DNA of 64,000 nucleotides. It comes from Veillonella parvula DSM 2008. GTDB taxonomy: Bacteria; Bacillota; Negativicutes; Veillonellales; Veillonellaceae. The position numbers were made by a program, and so were the translations under genes. Under the pieces are notes generated by a model, which had not been told where the DNA came from, did not search any database, and saw nothing but the letters and a program-made list of their open reading frames with translations. Location: positions 1,388,501 through 1,452,500 of the forward strand of contig NC_013520.1 of assembly GCF_000024945.1 (NCBI RefSeq), given 5' to 3'. How positions within the stretch are numbered: position 1 is the stretch's first letter; each line of letters opens with the position of its first letter. Positions 1 through 7,865 of the stretch are shown piece by piece.

Positions 1-2202
1 ACGAATACGACGCAATTTAGTCATTACGAAATCTAGTTGTGAAATATCGCGGATATCAACCACCAAATTGATGCTTACATTTTTTGTATCCTCTTGAACC
101 TTAGCATTGATGTTAGTAATGGTGATTTTCAATTCTGAAAGCACCGCCATAACTTCCATGAGAATACCAGCTCGATCATAAGCTTGAATATCAATGCCTA
201 CGTGGAAAGATTCGCCAGAAGAACCGTCCCAAGAGACTTCTATCATCCGCTCTAAGTCTTCAGGAGAATGGCCCATGCTAGGGCAATCACAGCGATGAAT
301 AGAAACGCCACGACCACGGGTTATGTAACCTATAATATCATCACCAGGTACAGGATTACAGCATTTTGCCATACGCACCATCACACCAGCTTCACCTTTT
401 ACGAGAACACCAGTGCCATTTTTAGTTTTCTTTTGTCCTTGAGATTTTAATTTCTCAATAATTTGCTCTGTACTGCGCTTAGATTCCTCTACCTCTTTAG
501 ACTTTTTATAAAGTTCAATCAAACGCAAGAGAACCGTGCTTACAGGAATGCCGCCATAGCCACAGGCTGCAAACATTTCCTCTTCTGTACCGGCTTTAAG
601 TTGTTTCGTTACATGTTGTAAACGGTTGTCTGCACATAATTCTTTCCAATTATGATTCAATCGTTTTGCTTCTTTTTCAAGAGCTTCTAAGCCTTTTTCA
701 ATATTTTCAGCTTTATTTTCACGCTTGAACCAATTGCGAATTTTACTCTTACTTTCAGAAGAACCTACGATATTCAACCAATCAAGGCTAGGACGACCTG
801 TTTTGGATGTGATGATATCAACAATATCACCATTTTGCAAGGTATAATCCAACGGCACAATTTTGCCGTTTACCTTAGCACCAACACAATGATGACCTAC
901 ATCGGTATGAACTCGATAGGCAAAGTCAAGCGGTACAGAGCCTATTGGCAACTTAACAACGTCACCCTTTGGCGTGAATACAAATACCTCACCAGAGAAA
1001 ACGTCCAATTTTAAAGCGTTAACGAGTTCCGTTGGATTACTAGTATCTTGCCATTCAAGAACCTGGCGTAGCCATGCAACCTTTTGATCAAATTCTTTAT
1101 CGCCGTTTTTATTTCCTTCTTTATATCGCCAGTGAGCAGCCACACCATATTCAGATACGCGGTGCATTTCCCAGGTACGAATTTGAATCTCTACCGGTTG
1201 CCCCATCGTGCCGATAACGGTTGTATGTAAAGATTGATACATATTAGACTTCGGCATGGAAATATAATCTTTGAACCGATAAGGCAATGGCTTCCACAAG
1301 CTATGTGCAATGCCAAGTACCGCATAACAATCAGGAATGCTATCAACGATTACACGAACGGCAAGCAAATCATAAATTTGAGACAAATCGCGGTTGTCCT
1401 TTTTCATCTTCTTATAAATACTGTAGAAATGTTTTGGACGACCTTTGATATCCGCCTTGATATGAGCTTCGCTTAAAGCCTTTGTAAGTTGACTCATCGT
1501 ATCATTAACGATGTCTTCCCGGACTTGACGTTTTTGTTTCATTTGATCAACTAGATCATAGTATTTTTCCGGCTCTAAATAACGGAAGGATAAATCTTCC
1601 AACTCCCATTTCACATTGAAGATACCGAGACGATGTGCCAAAGGTGCAAAGATTTCTAGGGTTTCCTTAGCAATACGTTTTTGTTTGTCACTACGCATAT
1701 GCTTTAATGTGCGCATGTTGTGTAAGCGGTCACCCAATTTAATAACTACGACACGTACATCCTTCGCCATGGCTAAAATCATCTTTCGATAGTTTTCCAT
1801 TTGACGATCTTCTTTTGTTTCATACTGGAATTGGTTTAATTTTGTTACCCCATCAACGAGGAATGCTACTTCAGAACCAAACATCTCCTCTAGGTCTTCC
1901 TTCGAGTAAGATGTATCTTCGACCACATCATGCATAAGAGCTGCCATGAGTGTAATATGGTCGATTTGTAAATGTGCCAAAATATCAGCTACAGCCAGCG
2001 GATGCATGATATACGGCTCACCGGAAGCTCTAAACTGACCTTCGTGAGCCTTATCAGCAAGCTCAAAAGCTTTCAATACTTGGTCACACTCATCATCTGT
2101 TAAATACGTATGGATATACTCCATAAACTCGGCTAAGGCTTTACTTTTATCAAATGTACTTTGTTCCACCAAAGCTTTGCCTTCTTCATTTACAGTTGTC
2201 AT
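1..2202 (-). CDS. rel: Bifunctional (p)ppGpp synthetase/hydrolase Rel, 3' end beyond the window
   Basis: This enzyme makes and degrades the stringent-response alarmone (p)ppGpp in the cytoplasm. I translated 734 codons open to the left edge. An HD hydrolase domain carries H91-D92 in HDVVED. The synthetase domain has GRPK near residue 254, RFKD at 309-312 and EIQIRT near 338; RFKD is the form typical of bifunctional Rel/SpoT enzymes rather than synthetase-only RelA. A TGS domain (VFVFTPKGD) and a C-terminal ACT domain follow. Little is missing, judging from usual Rel lengths of about 730-780. The ATG has a strong AGGAGGTGA site, which overlaps the recJ stop codon, so the two genes are probably cotranscribed. 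Confidence 0.95.
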   Translation of the reverse strand, partial: MTTVNEEGKALVEQSTFDKSKALAEFMEYIHTYLTDDECDQVLKAFELADKAHEGQFRASGEPYIMHPLAVADILAHLQIDHITLMAALMHDVVEDTSYSKEDLEEMFGSEVAFLVDGVTKLNQFQYETKEDRQMENYRKMILAMAKDVRVVVIKLGDRLHNMRTLKHMRSDKQKRIAKETLEIFAPLAHRLGIFNVKWELEDLSFRYLEPEKYYDLVDQMKQKRQVREDIVNDTMSQLTKALSEAHIKADIKGRPKHFYSIYKKMKKDNRDLSQIYDLLAVRVIVDSIPDCYAVLGIAHSLWKPLPYRFKDYISMPKSNMYQSLHTTVIGTMGQPVEIQIRTWEMHRVSEYGVAAHWRYKEGNKNGDKEFDQKVAWLRQVLEWQDTSNPTELVNALKLDVFSGEVFVFTPKGDVVKLPIGSVPLDFAYRVHTDVGHHCVGAKVNGKIVPLDYTLQNGDIVDIITSKTGRPSLDWLNIVGSSESKSKIRNWFKRENKAENIEKGLEALEKEAKRLNHNWKELCADNRLQHVTKQLKAGTEEEMFAACGYGGIPVSTVLLRLIELYKKSKEVEESKRSTEQIIEKLKSQGQKKTKNGTGVLVKGEAGVMVRMAKCCNPVPGDDIIGYITRGRGVSIHRCDCPSMGHSPEDLERMIEVSWDGSSGESFHVGIDIQAYDRAGILMEVMAVLSELKITITNINAKVQEDTKNVSINLVVDIRDISQLDFVMTKLRRIR

Positions 2203-2213
2203 GATGTCACCTC

Positions 2214-4196
2214 CTATACACTATAAGTAAGGAATGTTACGGATGTGACAAGATCTAATTTTCCTTCAATGGCATTCCATCTCAGCATTAATTGACCATC
2301 ATCACTTGTATATTCTTCAACAATGCCCAATTCTTTAAATACATCGATAGATGTTAGAGCACTGCGATTATTCTGATCTGCCGGCTTGCGACGCAATATA
2401 TCTTGTTCAACATTATAAACCGACTGACTGCGACCTCGCATGGACTGTTTTATTATGACATACATTTGTCTAAGTCCTTCTGTAGAAAGCTTAATCGGCT
2501 CTTCAGTCAATGGTTCAATAGCTTGAATCATAAGCTGCGGAGAAACCAGACCTTGCCATTCATTCTTTTGCAAAGAAAATGCCACTTTTACCACAGTTCC
2601 CACGAAGATAGATCTAAATAAATCTGGACAATTCCAAGCTATAGCATCTAATGTACCATTCGAAGTTGCAAAAATTACCTTACAGTGATTTTTTAATTGC
2701 CCCATGAGCATAATATCTTGCACAGTAGCTTCCATAATGGCAAAGACTGGCGTGCTATTGGCCATCCCATAAGGCTCAAGGTCTGATACGCGGTCAATGA
2801 TATCGACATCGATATCATCAACAGGTAGTTCCGCATCAATGGCCACAACGGGAATATATTCCTCAGCAGTAACAACTTCTTTACAATACTTAGTTAAACG
2901 GTATCGTAACTCATCAATACGATTTGCATCGATGCTAAAACCTGCCGCCGCAGAGTGTCCGCCAAACTGTAGCAAGATATCCTCGCAAGATTTTAATGCA
3001 TCATATATGTTAAAGCCATCTATACTACGGCACGAGCCTTTACCAACGCCATCATGAATACTGATAACTAAGGTTGGTTTGTAAAACTCCTCTACTAGAC
3101 GAGAAGCAACAATACCAATGACACCGGGATGCCACTCTTCGCCGGCCACAATAGTTACATAATCAGCTTTATGTCCTTGATTAGCTACATCTATACGAGC
3201 CAACTCGTGAATATTTCGTTCTAGCTCTTGTCGTTCACGATTCGTTTCGTTTAATTCCTCTGCAATTGCCTCTGCTATATCTGCATCATCGGTCACGAGT
3301 AGTTCAACAGCACGCGTTGCATGCGTTACGCGACCAGCTGCATTAAGGCGAGGTGCTAAAGTATAGCCAATATGTCCAGAGGTGATAGTTCGTTCATGAA
3401 GCCCCGCTACATCAATTAGCTTATTAATCCCCAAATTAGGATAGCTATTCATCTTCTCAAGGCCCGATTTCACAATGATGCGGTTCTCACCGACCAAAGG
3501 TACTACATCGGCCACAGTGCCAAGTGCAACGATATCTAAATCATCTAAGTACCATTCTCCGTGCTTTGTAAGCCACAAAGCTTGGCATAATTTGAAAGCA
3601 ACCCCTACGCCAGATAAGTTTTTATCCTTATAAGGACAGTCCTTTTGCTTATGATTTATGACGGCCTTCGCTCGTGGAATCACATCTGGAGCCGTATGGT
3701 GATCCGTAATAATCATATTGATGCGGTCCCGTACAGCCTCTACAATATCGTAAGAGCTAATGCCGCAGTCTACGGTAATTACCAAATCCGTTCCCCGTTC
3801 AATAAGGTGCTTTAAAGCCTCTAAATTGAGACCATACCCTTCGCTTTGACGTTCTGGTATGTAATATGTAACATCAGCACCTAATTTCTTTAAAAATCGA
3901 TAGAGTACAGAGGTTGCAGTAATACCATCCACATCATAATCACCATAAATGACGATTGGTTTGTGACTTTCAATTGTTTCCAGAACTAGTGAAACAGCCA
4001 CATCCATATCTTTCAAAGTGAATGGGTCTAACAAATCTGACAAAGTACCTTGCAAAAATCGACGACCTTCGTCAACATCAATATGACGATTCACCATTAA
4101 TTTAGCCACAATAGGGTTCACACCAAGTTCACGGATTAAGATATTCTCTTTCTCCCTGTCACCTTCACAAAGGCGCCAACGTTTTTTCTTAATCAT
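2214..4196 (-). CDS. recJ: Single-stranded-DNA exonuclease RecJ
   Basis: A 5'-3' exonuclease acting in recombination and mismatch repair. The DHH-family motifs are clear: DYDVDG in the first fifth of the protein, VDCGIS, and ITDHH. A DHHA1-type region with the FGGHSAAAG motif lies in the second half. At 660 residues it is longer than minimal RecJ and carries the C-terminal extension common in Firmicutes. Two adjacent ATGs exist (4199 and 4196); the GAGGGA site suits the second better. It lies 11 bases upstream of rel. Confidence 0.95.
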   Translation of the reverse strand: MIKKKRWRLCEGDREKENILIRELGVNPIVAKLMVNRHIDVDEGRRFLQGTLSDLLDPFTLKDMDVAVSLVLETIESHKPIVIYGDYDVDGITATSVLYRFLKKLGADVTYYIPERQSEGYGLNLEALKHLIERGTDLVITVDCGISSYDIVEAVRDRINMIITDHHTAPDVIPRAKAVINHKQKDCPYKDKNLSGVGVAFKLCQALWLTKHGEWYLDDLDIVALGTVADVVPLVGENRIIVKSGLEKMNSYPNLGINKLIDVAGLHERTITSGHIGYTLAPRLNAAGRVTHATRAVELLVTDDADIAEAIAEELNETNRERQELERNIHELARIDVANQGHKADYVTIVAGEEWHPGVIGIVASRLVEEFYKPTLVISIHDGVGKGSCRSIDGFNIYDALKSCEDILLQFGGHSAAAGFSIDANRIDELRYRLTKYCKEVVTAEEYIPVVAIDAELPVDDIDVDIIDRVSDLEPYGMANSTPVFAIMEATVQDIMLMGQLKNHCKVIFATSNGTLDAIAWNCPDLFRSIFVGTVVKVAFSLQKNEWQGLVSPQLMIQAIEPLTEEPIKLSTEGLRQMYVIIKQSMRGRSQSVYNVEQDILRRKPADQNNRSALTSIDVFKELGIVEEYTSDDGQLMLRWNAIEGKLDLVTSVTFLTYSV

Positions 4197-4243
4197 CATA
4201 TCCCTCAGTAGTTTATAATCAATATTATTCTAGAATTCAACGT

Positions 4244-4271
4244 ATTATCATTATCATTTTTATTTATTATA
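4244..4271 (-). promoter_or_regulatory. Possible recJ promoter -10 with Fur-like TGATAAT repeats just downstream
   Basis: Reading the minus strand, TATAAT (4271-4266) is followed by ATGATAATGATAAT (4257-4244), about where transcription would start. Tandem GATAAT units resemble part of the classical Fur operator, although the third unit does not match. The -35 is poor. Binding by an iron-responsive regulator is inference only; the region is AT-rich. Confidence 0.3.
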
Positions 4272-4347
4272 CCTTAAAACGCAAATAAAATAAACCATTT
4301 TATATATTTTATTCTCATTTAAACTTTGCTATTTTCTCAACAAGAAA

Positions 4348-4374
4348 GAGCCTCCCATTATCAATAGGAGGCTC
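4348..4374 (-). terminator. Rho-independent terminator after hydG
   Basis: GAGCCTCC and GGAGGCTC form a perfect 8-bp stem with an 11-nt loop, followed on the minus strand by TTTCTTG. It lies 17 bases beyond the hydG stop codon. Confidence 0.8.
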
Positions 4375-4390
4375 CATATCAGTGAATTCC

Positions 4391-5809
4391 TTAGAACCGG
4401 AAGTCTCGTTCGCCGTCTTTCATCTGTGCAATATAAGCTTTAGCTTTTTCTTTAACTAAATCATTTTTAATATTTTCTAACTGTTGTTCGATGACCTTAG
4501 CACCATGAGCCTTAGTCTTTTCATCACCGTAATCCATGATATATTCGTTTAATGTCATCAACGCATTAGGTTGGCAACAATTGTGAATTTGACCGGATTT
4601 AGCAAGGGCCATGAAACGGTCCCCTGTTCTGCCAGCACGATAACATGCAGTACAGAAACTTGGAACATACCCAAGATCTAGCAACCAGTTAACGATTTCA
4701 TCTAATGTACGCGTATCACTACGATCGAATTGTGCCGTATTATCTTCTGGCTTTTCTTCTTCTTTGTAACCACCTACGCTAGTACGAGATCCACCACTAA
4801 TTTGGGAGATACCTAATGCCAAGCCACGTTCACGCATGGATTGACTTTCACGAGTGGACATAATCATACCTGTATACGGTGTGGAGACGCGGATAAGAGC
4901 AACAATTTTTTCAAATACATCATCAGGCACAGCATTACTGAAATCATCTACATCGATGTCATCGGCTGGACAAATACGAGGCACAGAAATGGTATGTGGA
5001 CCTACGCCAAAAACCTCTTCTAAATGCTCTGCATGCATCAACAAGCCTACAAAATCATATTTGTAATGTTCCAAACCATAAAGCACTCCGATGCCTACAT
5101 CATCAATACCACCTTGCATAGCGCGGTCCATCGCCTCTGTATGGTAGGCGTAGTCGCTCTTAGGGCCTGTAGGATGTAAAGCTTCATAGTTTTCTTTGTT
5201 ATATGTTTCTTGGAATAATGTATATGTGCCAATACCAGCTTCATGTAATTTTTTGTAGTCCTCAACGGAACAAGCTGCAATATTTACGTTTACACGGCGG
5301 ATTTCACCATTTTTATTTTTGATACCGTAAATTGTCTTGATGGATTCCAAAATATATTCAAGAGGATTATTTAATGGATCCTCACCAGACTCAATTACAA
5401 TACGCTTATGGCCCATCGCTTCTAACGCAATAACCTCTTCTCTGATTTGGTCTTGCGTTAATTTTTTACGTTTAATATCGCGGTTTTTGGAGTGGTACGG
5501 ACAATACACACATCCATTGATACAATAGTTAGACAAGTATAACGGTGCAAATAGAACAATACGATCGCCGTAGATAGCCTTCTTGATTTCCTTTGCTAAA
5601 GCAAAAAGCTTTTCCTTATATTCAGGTAACGGACATTCTAAGAGAACTGCTGCTTCTCGGTGGTTTAATCCCTTAAATGTAGCAGCTTTCGCTAAAATAG
5701 CATCTAACAACTCCCGATTTTCCTTGTTTTCCTCTGCATAGGCAAGTGTGTCAAGGATTTCCTGATGGGAAATAAATTCCTCCGCCTTTGGAGATTTTAC
5801 ATCATACAT
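4391..5809 (-). CDS. hydG: [FeFe]-hydrogenase maturase HydG (radical SAM tyrosine lyase)
   Basis: HydG cleaves tyrosine to supply the CO and cyanide ligands of the [FeFe]-hydrogenase H-cluster. The radical-SAM cluster motif CX3CX2C is at C96, C100 and C103. A C-terminal auxiliary-cluster motif CX2CX22C (CTAC and then the second cysteine of NCC) separates it from the thiamine enzyme ThiH. An upstream in-frame GTG at 5845 exists, but the ATG at 5809 has a well-spaced GAGGT site and gives 472 residues, normal for the family. HydE, HydF and the hydrogenase are not in this window, so the gene stands alone between two terminators. Confidence 0.93.
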   Translation of the reverse strand: MYDVKSPKAEEFISHQEILDTLAYAEENKENRELLDAILAKAATFKGLNHREAAVLLECPLPEYKEKLFALAKEIKKAIYGDRIVLFAPLYLSNYCINGCVYCPYHSKNRDIKRKKLTQDQIREEVIALEAMGHKRIVIESGEDPLNNPLEYILESIKTIYGIKNKNGEIRRVNVNIAACSVEDYKKLHEAGIGTYTLFQETYNKENYEALHPTGPKSDYAYHTEAMDRAMQGGIDDVGIGVLYGLEHYKYDFVGLLMHAEHLEEVFGVGPHTISVPRICPADDIDVDDFSNAVPDDVFEKIVALIRVSTPYTGMIMSTRESQSMRERGLALGISQISGGSRTSVGGYKEEEKPEDNTAQFDRSDTRTLDEIVNWLLDLGYVPSFCTACYRAGRTGDRFMALAKSGQIHNCCQPNALMTLNEYIMDYGDEKTKAHGAKVIEQQLENIKNDLVKEKAKAYIAQMKDGERDFRF

Positions 5810-5957
5810 AGTACTTACCTCAAATCTTTCTAGTGGCAATACCACCCCTCTTTAGGTTTATGAAAGTATATGACAACCAGTCTTCTGGTATTTCACTGAT
5901 ACTGTACATAGTATACCACTATTCCTACTAAAAAGCACAGGAATTTGATACATGCTA

Positions 5958-5991
5958 AAAGGTTGTCCCCTCCCAAGAGGAAACAACCTTT
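5958..5991 (-). terminator. Hairpin with short T run in the hydG leader
   Basis: AAAGGTTGT pairs with ACAACCTTT, with an inner CCTC/GAGG pairing; on the minus strand it ends in CCTTTTAGC. Its shape resembles other terminators in this window. It could be an attenuator for hydG, a second terminator for the ribosomal operon, or the end of a short RNA from the 100-bp gap between the two hairpins. Confidence 0.4.
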
Positions 5992-6033
5992 ATATCATGG
6001 GAATTTCTAATCTATATCGATTATCTATATCGA

Positions 6034-6050
6034 ATATGACTAAAATGTAT
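6034..6050 (-). promoter_or_regulatory. 17-mer motif also present at the CoA-transferase promoter
   Basis: ATATGACTAAAATGTAT on the plus strand is identical to 38034-38050; a 13-of-15 match to its core is at 38077-38091. It lies upstream of hydG. Its position upstream of two fermentation genes suggests a shared regulator, which I cannot name. Confidence 0.4.
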
Positions 6051-6092
6051 ATGGTTTATTCATTCAATTACGATCACCTGTAAACAACAAAA

Positions 6093-6119
6093 AATCCCTA
6101 GTGGAAACCACTAGGGATT
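6093..6119 (-). terminator. Terminator of the rplU-prp-rpmA operon
   Basis: A perfect 12-bp stem (AATCCCTAGTGG and CCACTAGGGATT) with a 3-nt loop is followed on the minus strand by six T residues. It lies 15 bases past the rpmA stop. Confidence 0.9.
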
Positions 6120-6134
6120 AATAGTCTTATAAAA

Positions 6135-6419
6135 TTAAGCTTCTACAGGGTATACGCTAACTTTACGGTTATAACGACCAGCACGTTCAAATGCTACTTT
6201 ACCAGGCACAAGTGCAAATAAAGTGTCATCTTTACCGATACCTACGTTAGTACCAGGGTGGAAGTGAGTACCACGTTGACGAACGATGATGTTACCGCTC
6301 TTTACGATGGAACCATCATGGCATTTAACACCAAGACGTTTAGATTCACTGTCACGACCGTTACGAGTACTGGACACACCTTTTTTATGTGCGAACAATT
6401 GCAAATCAAAAGTAAACAT
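6135..6419 (-). CDS. rpmA: 50S ribosomal protein L27 with cleavable N-terminal extension
   Basis: L27 reaches the peptidyl-transferase centre of the ribosome. The protein begins [14 protein letters not shown], so the mature AHKKG end is preceded by a nine-residue extension ending in LQLF. In many Firmicutes such an extension is removed after the Phe by the protease Prp, whose gene is immediately upstream here. The ATG at 6419 is preferred over the GTG at 6428 because AGGAGGTGA lies at proper distance; the GTG overlaps that site. 94 residues. Confidence 0.95.
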   Translation of the reverse strand: MFTFDLQLFAHKKGVSSTRNGRDSESKRLGVKCHDGSIVKSGNIIVRQRGTHFHPGTNVGIGKDDTLFALVPGKVAFERAGRYNRKVSVYPVEA

Positions 6420-6431
6420 TAAGTTCACCTC

Positions 6432-6746
6432 CTATATTTCGTGAATTTGGACAAACTCTGGATATTGACGGCTAATTTCCTCCAAACCAAGAAGCATAGT
6501 CCCCAGAATATCCTGTCCACTCTGATTAATCGTACCAGAGAGAACTATATCACATTGACCTTCGCTATTCGTATACTCCCCTTCTTGTCGAGCAATTTGG
6601 GTGAGTCCTAACATTGCCGTTGCCGATAAGGCAGACACTGCGGCACATACGATATCGAAGCCATGTTCATCATATCCTGCATGACCGGACATATGACAAC
6701 CAACTACTTGACCATCACTATTCCGCTGGATTCCAATGGAAACCAT
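6432..6746 (-). CDS. prp: Ribosomal-processing cysteine protease Prp
   Basis: Prp removes the N-terminal extension of L27. The expected dyad is present at the positions known from the Staphylococcus enzyme: H22 in GHAGYDEHG and C34 in DIVCAAVSAL. 104 residues, usual size. The ATG starts two bases after the rplU stop without a clear SD sequence, suggesting translational coupling. Its place between rplU and rpmA is the standard arrangement. Confidence 0.93.
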   Translation of the reverse strand: MVSIGIQRNSDGQVVGCHMSGHAGYDEHGFDIVCAAVSALSATAMLGLTQIARQEGEYTNSEGQCDIVLSGTINQSGQDILGTMLLGLEEISRQYPEFVQIHEI

Positions 6747-6748
6747 AA

Positions 6749-7060
6749 TTAAGCTTGGATAGATTCAATACGAACTTTTGTGAACGGTTGACGATGGCCT
6801 TGACGACGACGGTAGTTGGATTTAGCTTTGTATTTGAATACTAAGATTTTTTTACCTTTACCATGCTCAAGAACTGTACCTGTAACTTTTGCACCGTTTA
6901 CAAGAGGAGCGCCAACTTTAACGTCGCCGTCATTCACTACAGTCAAAACTTCTTCGAATGTAACGGACTCGTCAGCAGCTGCTTCCAATTTTTCGATAGT
7001 AATTACATCGCCTTCAGCAACGCGATATTGTTTACCACCAGTTTTAATAATTGCGTACAT
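6749..7060 (-). CDS. rplU: 50S ribosomal protein L21
   Basis: L21 is a large-subunit rRNA-binding protein. The sequence begins [14 protein letters not shown] and contains the family's C-terminal GHRQPFTKV signature. 103 residues, normal length. The start has the strong site AAGGAGGTG. It is first in the rplU-prp-rpmA operon and is preceded by a consensus promoter and a structured leader, which may allow ribosomal-protein feedback. Confidence 0.97.
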   Translation of the reverse strand: MYAIIKTGGKQYRVAEGDVITIEKLEAAADESVTFEEVLTVVNDGDVKVGAPLVNGAKVTGTVLEHGKGKKILVFKYKAKSNYRRRQGHRQPFTKVRIESIQA

Positions 7061-7076
7061 GAGAACACCTCCTTGT

Positions 7077-7174
7077 TATCGAACTCGCTGAATTCGGTAT
7101 CCCGACCCGAACTTCGGTCGGGCGTTTAAACCTACTTCACGCGGATTGCAAAGTTCAGTAAACCGAACTAATAC
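7077..7174 (-). ncRNA. Possible L21 leader (structured 5' UTR of rplU)
   Basis: About 110 nt separate the predicted transcription start from rplU. On the minus strand the leader contains CGCCCGACC-GAAGTTCG-GGTCGGG, a strong GC-rich hairpin in an AT-rich genome. L21 leader RNAs are known in Firmicutes at this place, but I have not matched this to the Rfam model. Boundaries are approximate. Confidence 0.45.
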
Positions 7175-7180
7175 TGATAT

Positions 7181-7209
7181 AGTATATCCTATTTACACAG
7201 TCATGTCAA
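7181..7209 (-). promoter_or_regulatory. Sigma-A promoter for rplU-prp-rpmA
   Basis: On the minus strand the -35 is TTGACA (7209-7204), the spacer is exactly 17 bp and the -10 is TATACT (7186-7181). This is the best housekeeping promoter seen by eye in the window. Confidence 0.85.
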
Positions 7210-7261
7210 ACAAAAATGAACAGAATCCGCTCAGTTTCTGACACTTTCATATATATAAGCC

Positions 7262-7837
7262 TTAAAATTCTCCAATGATCCCAAGATGTTGTAAAAGTAT
7301 CTTTGTACCGATGAGGATTAATACACCGCCACCCACTATATCTGCATATTTTCCAACAAATCGGCCCATAAATTTACCTAAGTAAACACCCACTAAAGAT
7401 ATACCAAAGGTAATAACACCAATCATCGTGGATGCTTCCCATACATTGATAGGTAAGAATGCAAAGGTCAGTCCTACAGCCATTGCATCAAGGCTAGTCG
7501 CTACGGAGAGCATCATCATTTCCCAGACACCCAAGAATTGCTTATCATCGTCATCTTCATCATCATCGCTAAGTCCCTCTCTGATCATAGCGATACCTAA
7601 ATAACCAAGAAGGCCAAAGATAATCCAGTGATCCCAATCAGCAATCACATCGATAAATTGACGACCGATGAGCCAACCAATAAGAGGCATAAGAAACTGG
7701 AACAAACCAAAAAGAAATGCCAAGGTTACCTTGCGACCATTCTCACCTACAGGCATTGTCAGCCCCTTACCGATAGATACACCAAAGGCATCCATCGCTA
7801 GGCCTATACTAATTAATATAATTTCAAATATAGACAC
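7262..7837 (-). CDS. mntP: Manganese efflux pump MntP
   Basis: MntP exports Mn(II) across the inner membrane. About six hydrophobic segments are visible, with the family's repeated acidic motifs MDAFGVSIGKG near the N-terminus and SLDAMAVGLTF in the second half. An acidic loop (SDDDEDDDD) lies between the halves. I prefer the GTG at 7837: the AGGTGAG site is well spaced for it, and it places 14 residues before MDAF, as I recall for E. coli MntP. A GTG at 7846 is the alternative. Confidence 0.88.
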   Translation of the reverse strand: MSIFEIILISIGLAMDAFGVSIGKGLTMPVGENGRKVTLAFLFGLFQFLMPLIGWLIGRQFIDVIADWDHWIIFGLLGYLGIAMIREGLSDDDEDDDDKQFLGVWEMMMLSVATSLDAMAVGLTFAFLPINVWEASTMIGVITFGISLVGVYLGKFMGRFVGKYADIVGGGVLILIGTKILLQHLGIIGEF

Positions 7838-7865
7838 TATACTCACCTATAAACAAACTACTTAC

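Larger units (their letters stand above)
5810..6134. other. 325-bp hydG upstream region
   Basis: No gene seen. From high to low coordinate it holds the rpmA terminator (6093-6119), a 17-mer shared with the CoA-transferase promoter (6034-6050), two 11-bp direct repeats atctatatcga (6010-6020 and 6023-6033), a hairpin (5958-5991), and a near-palindrome atactgtacatagtat (5899-5914) containing a TATACT -10-like hexamer. A second possible -10, TATAAA, is at 5989-5994. Neither has a convincing -35, which would fit an activator-dependent hydG promoter. Confidence 0.5.

Noticed and set aside
4391-5809. Thiamine biosynthesis protein ThiH
   Set aside because: The C-terminal CX2CX22C motif and length fit HydG; no thi genes are adjacent.
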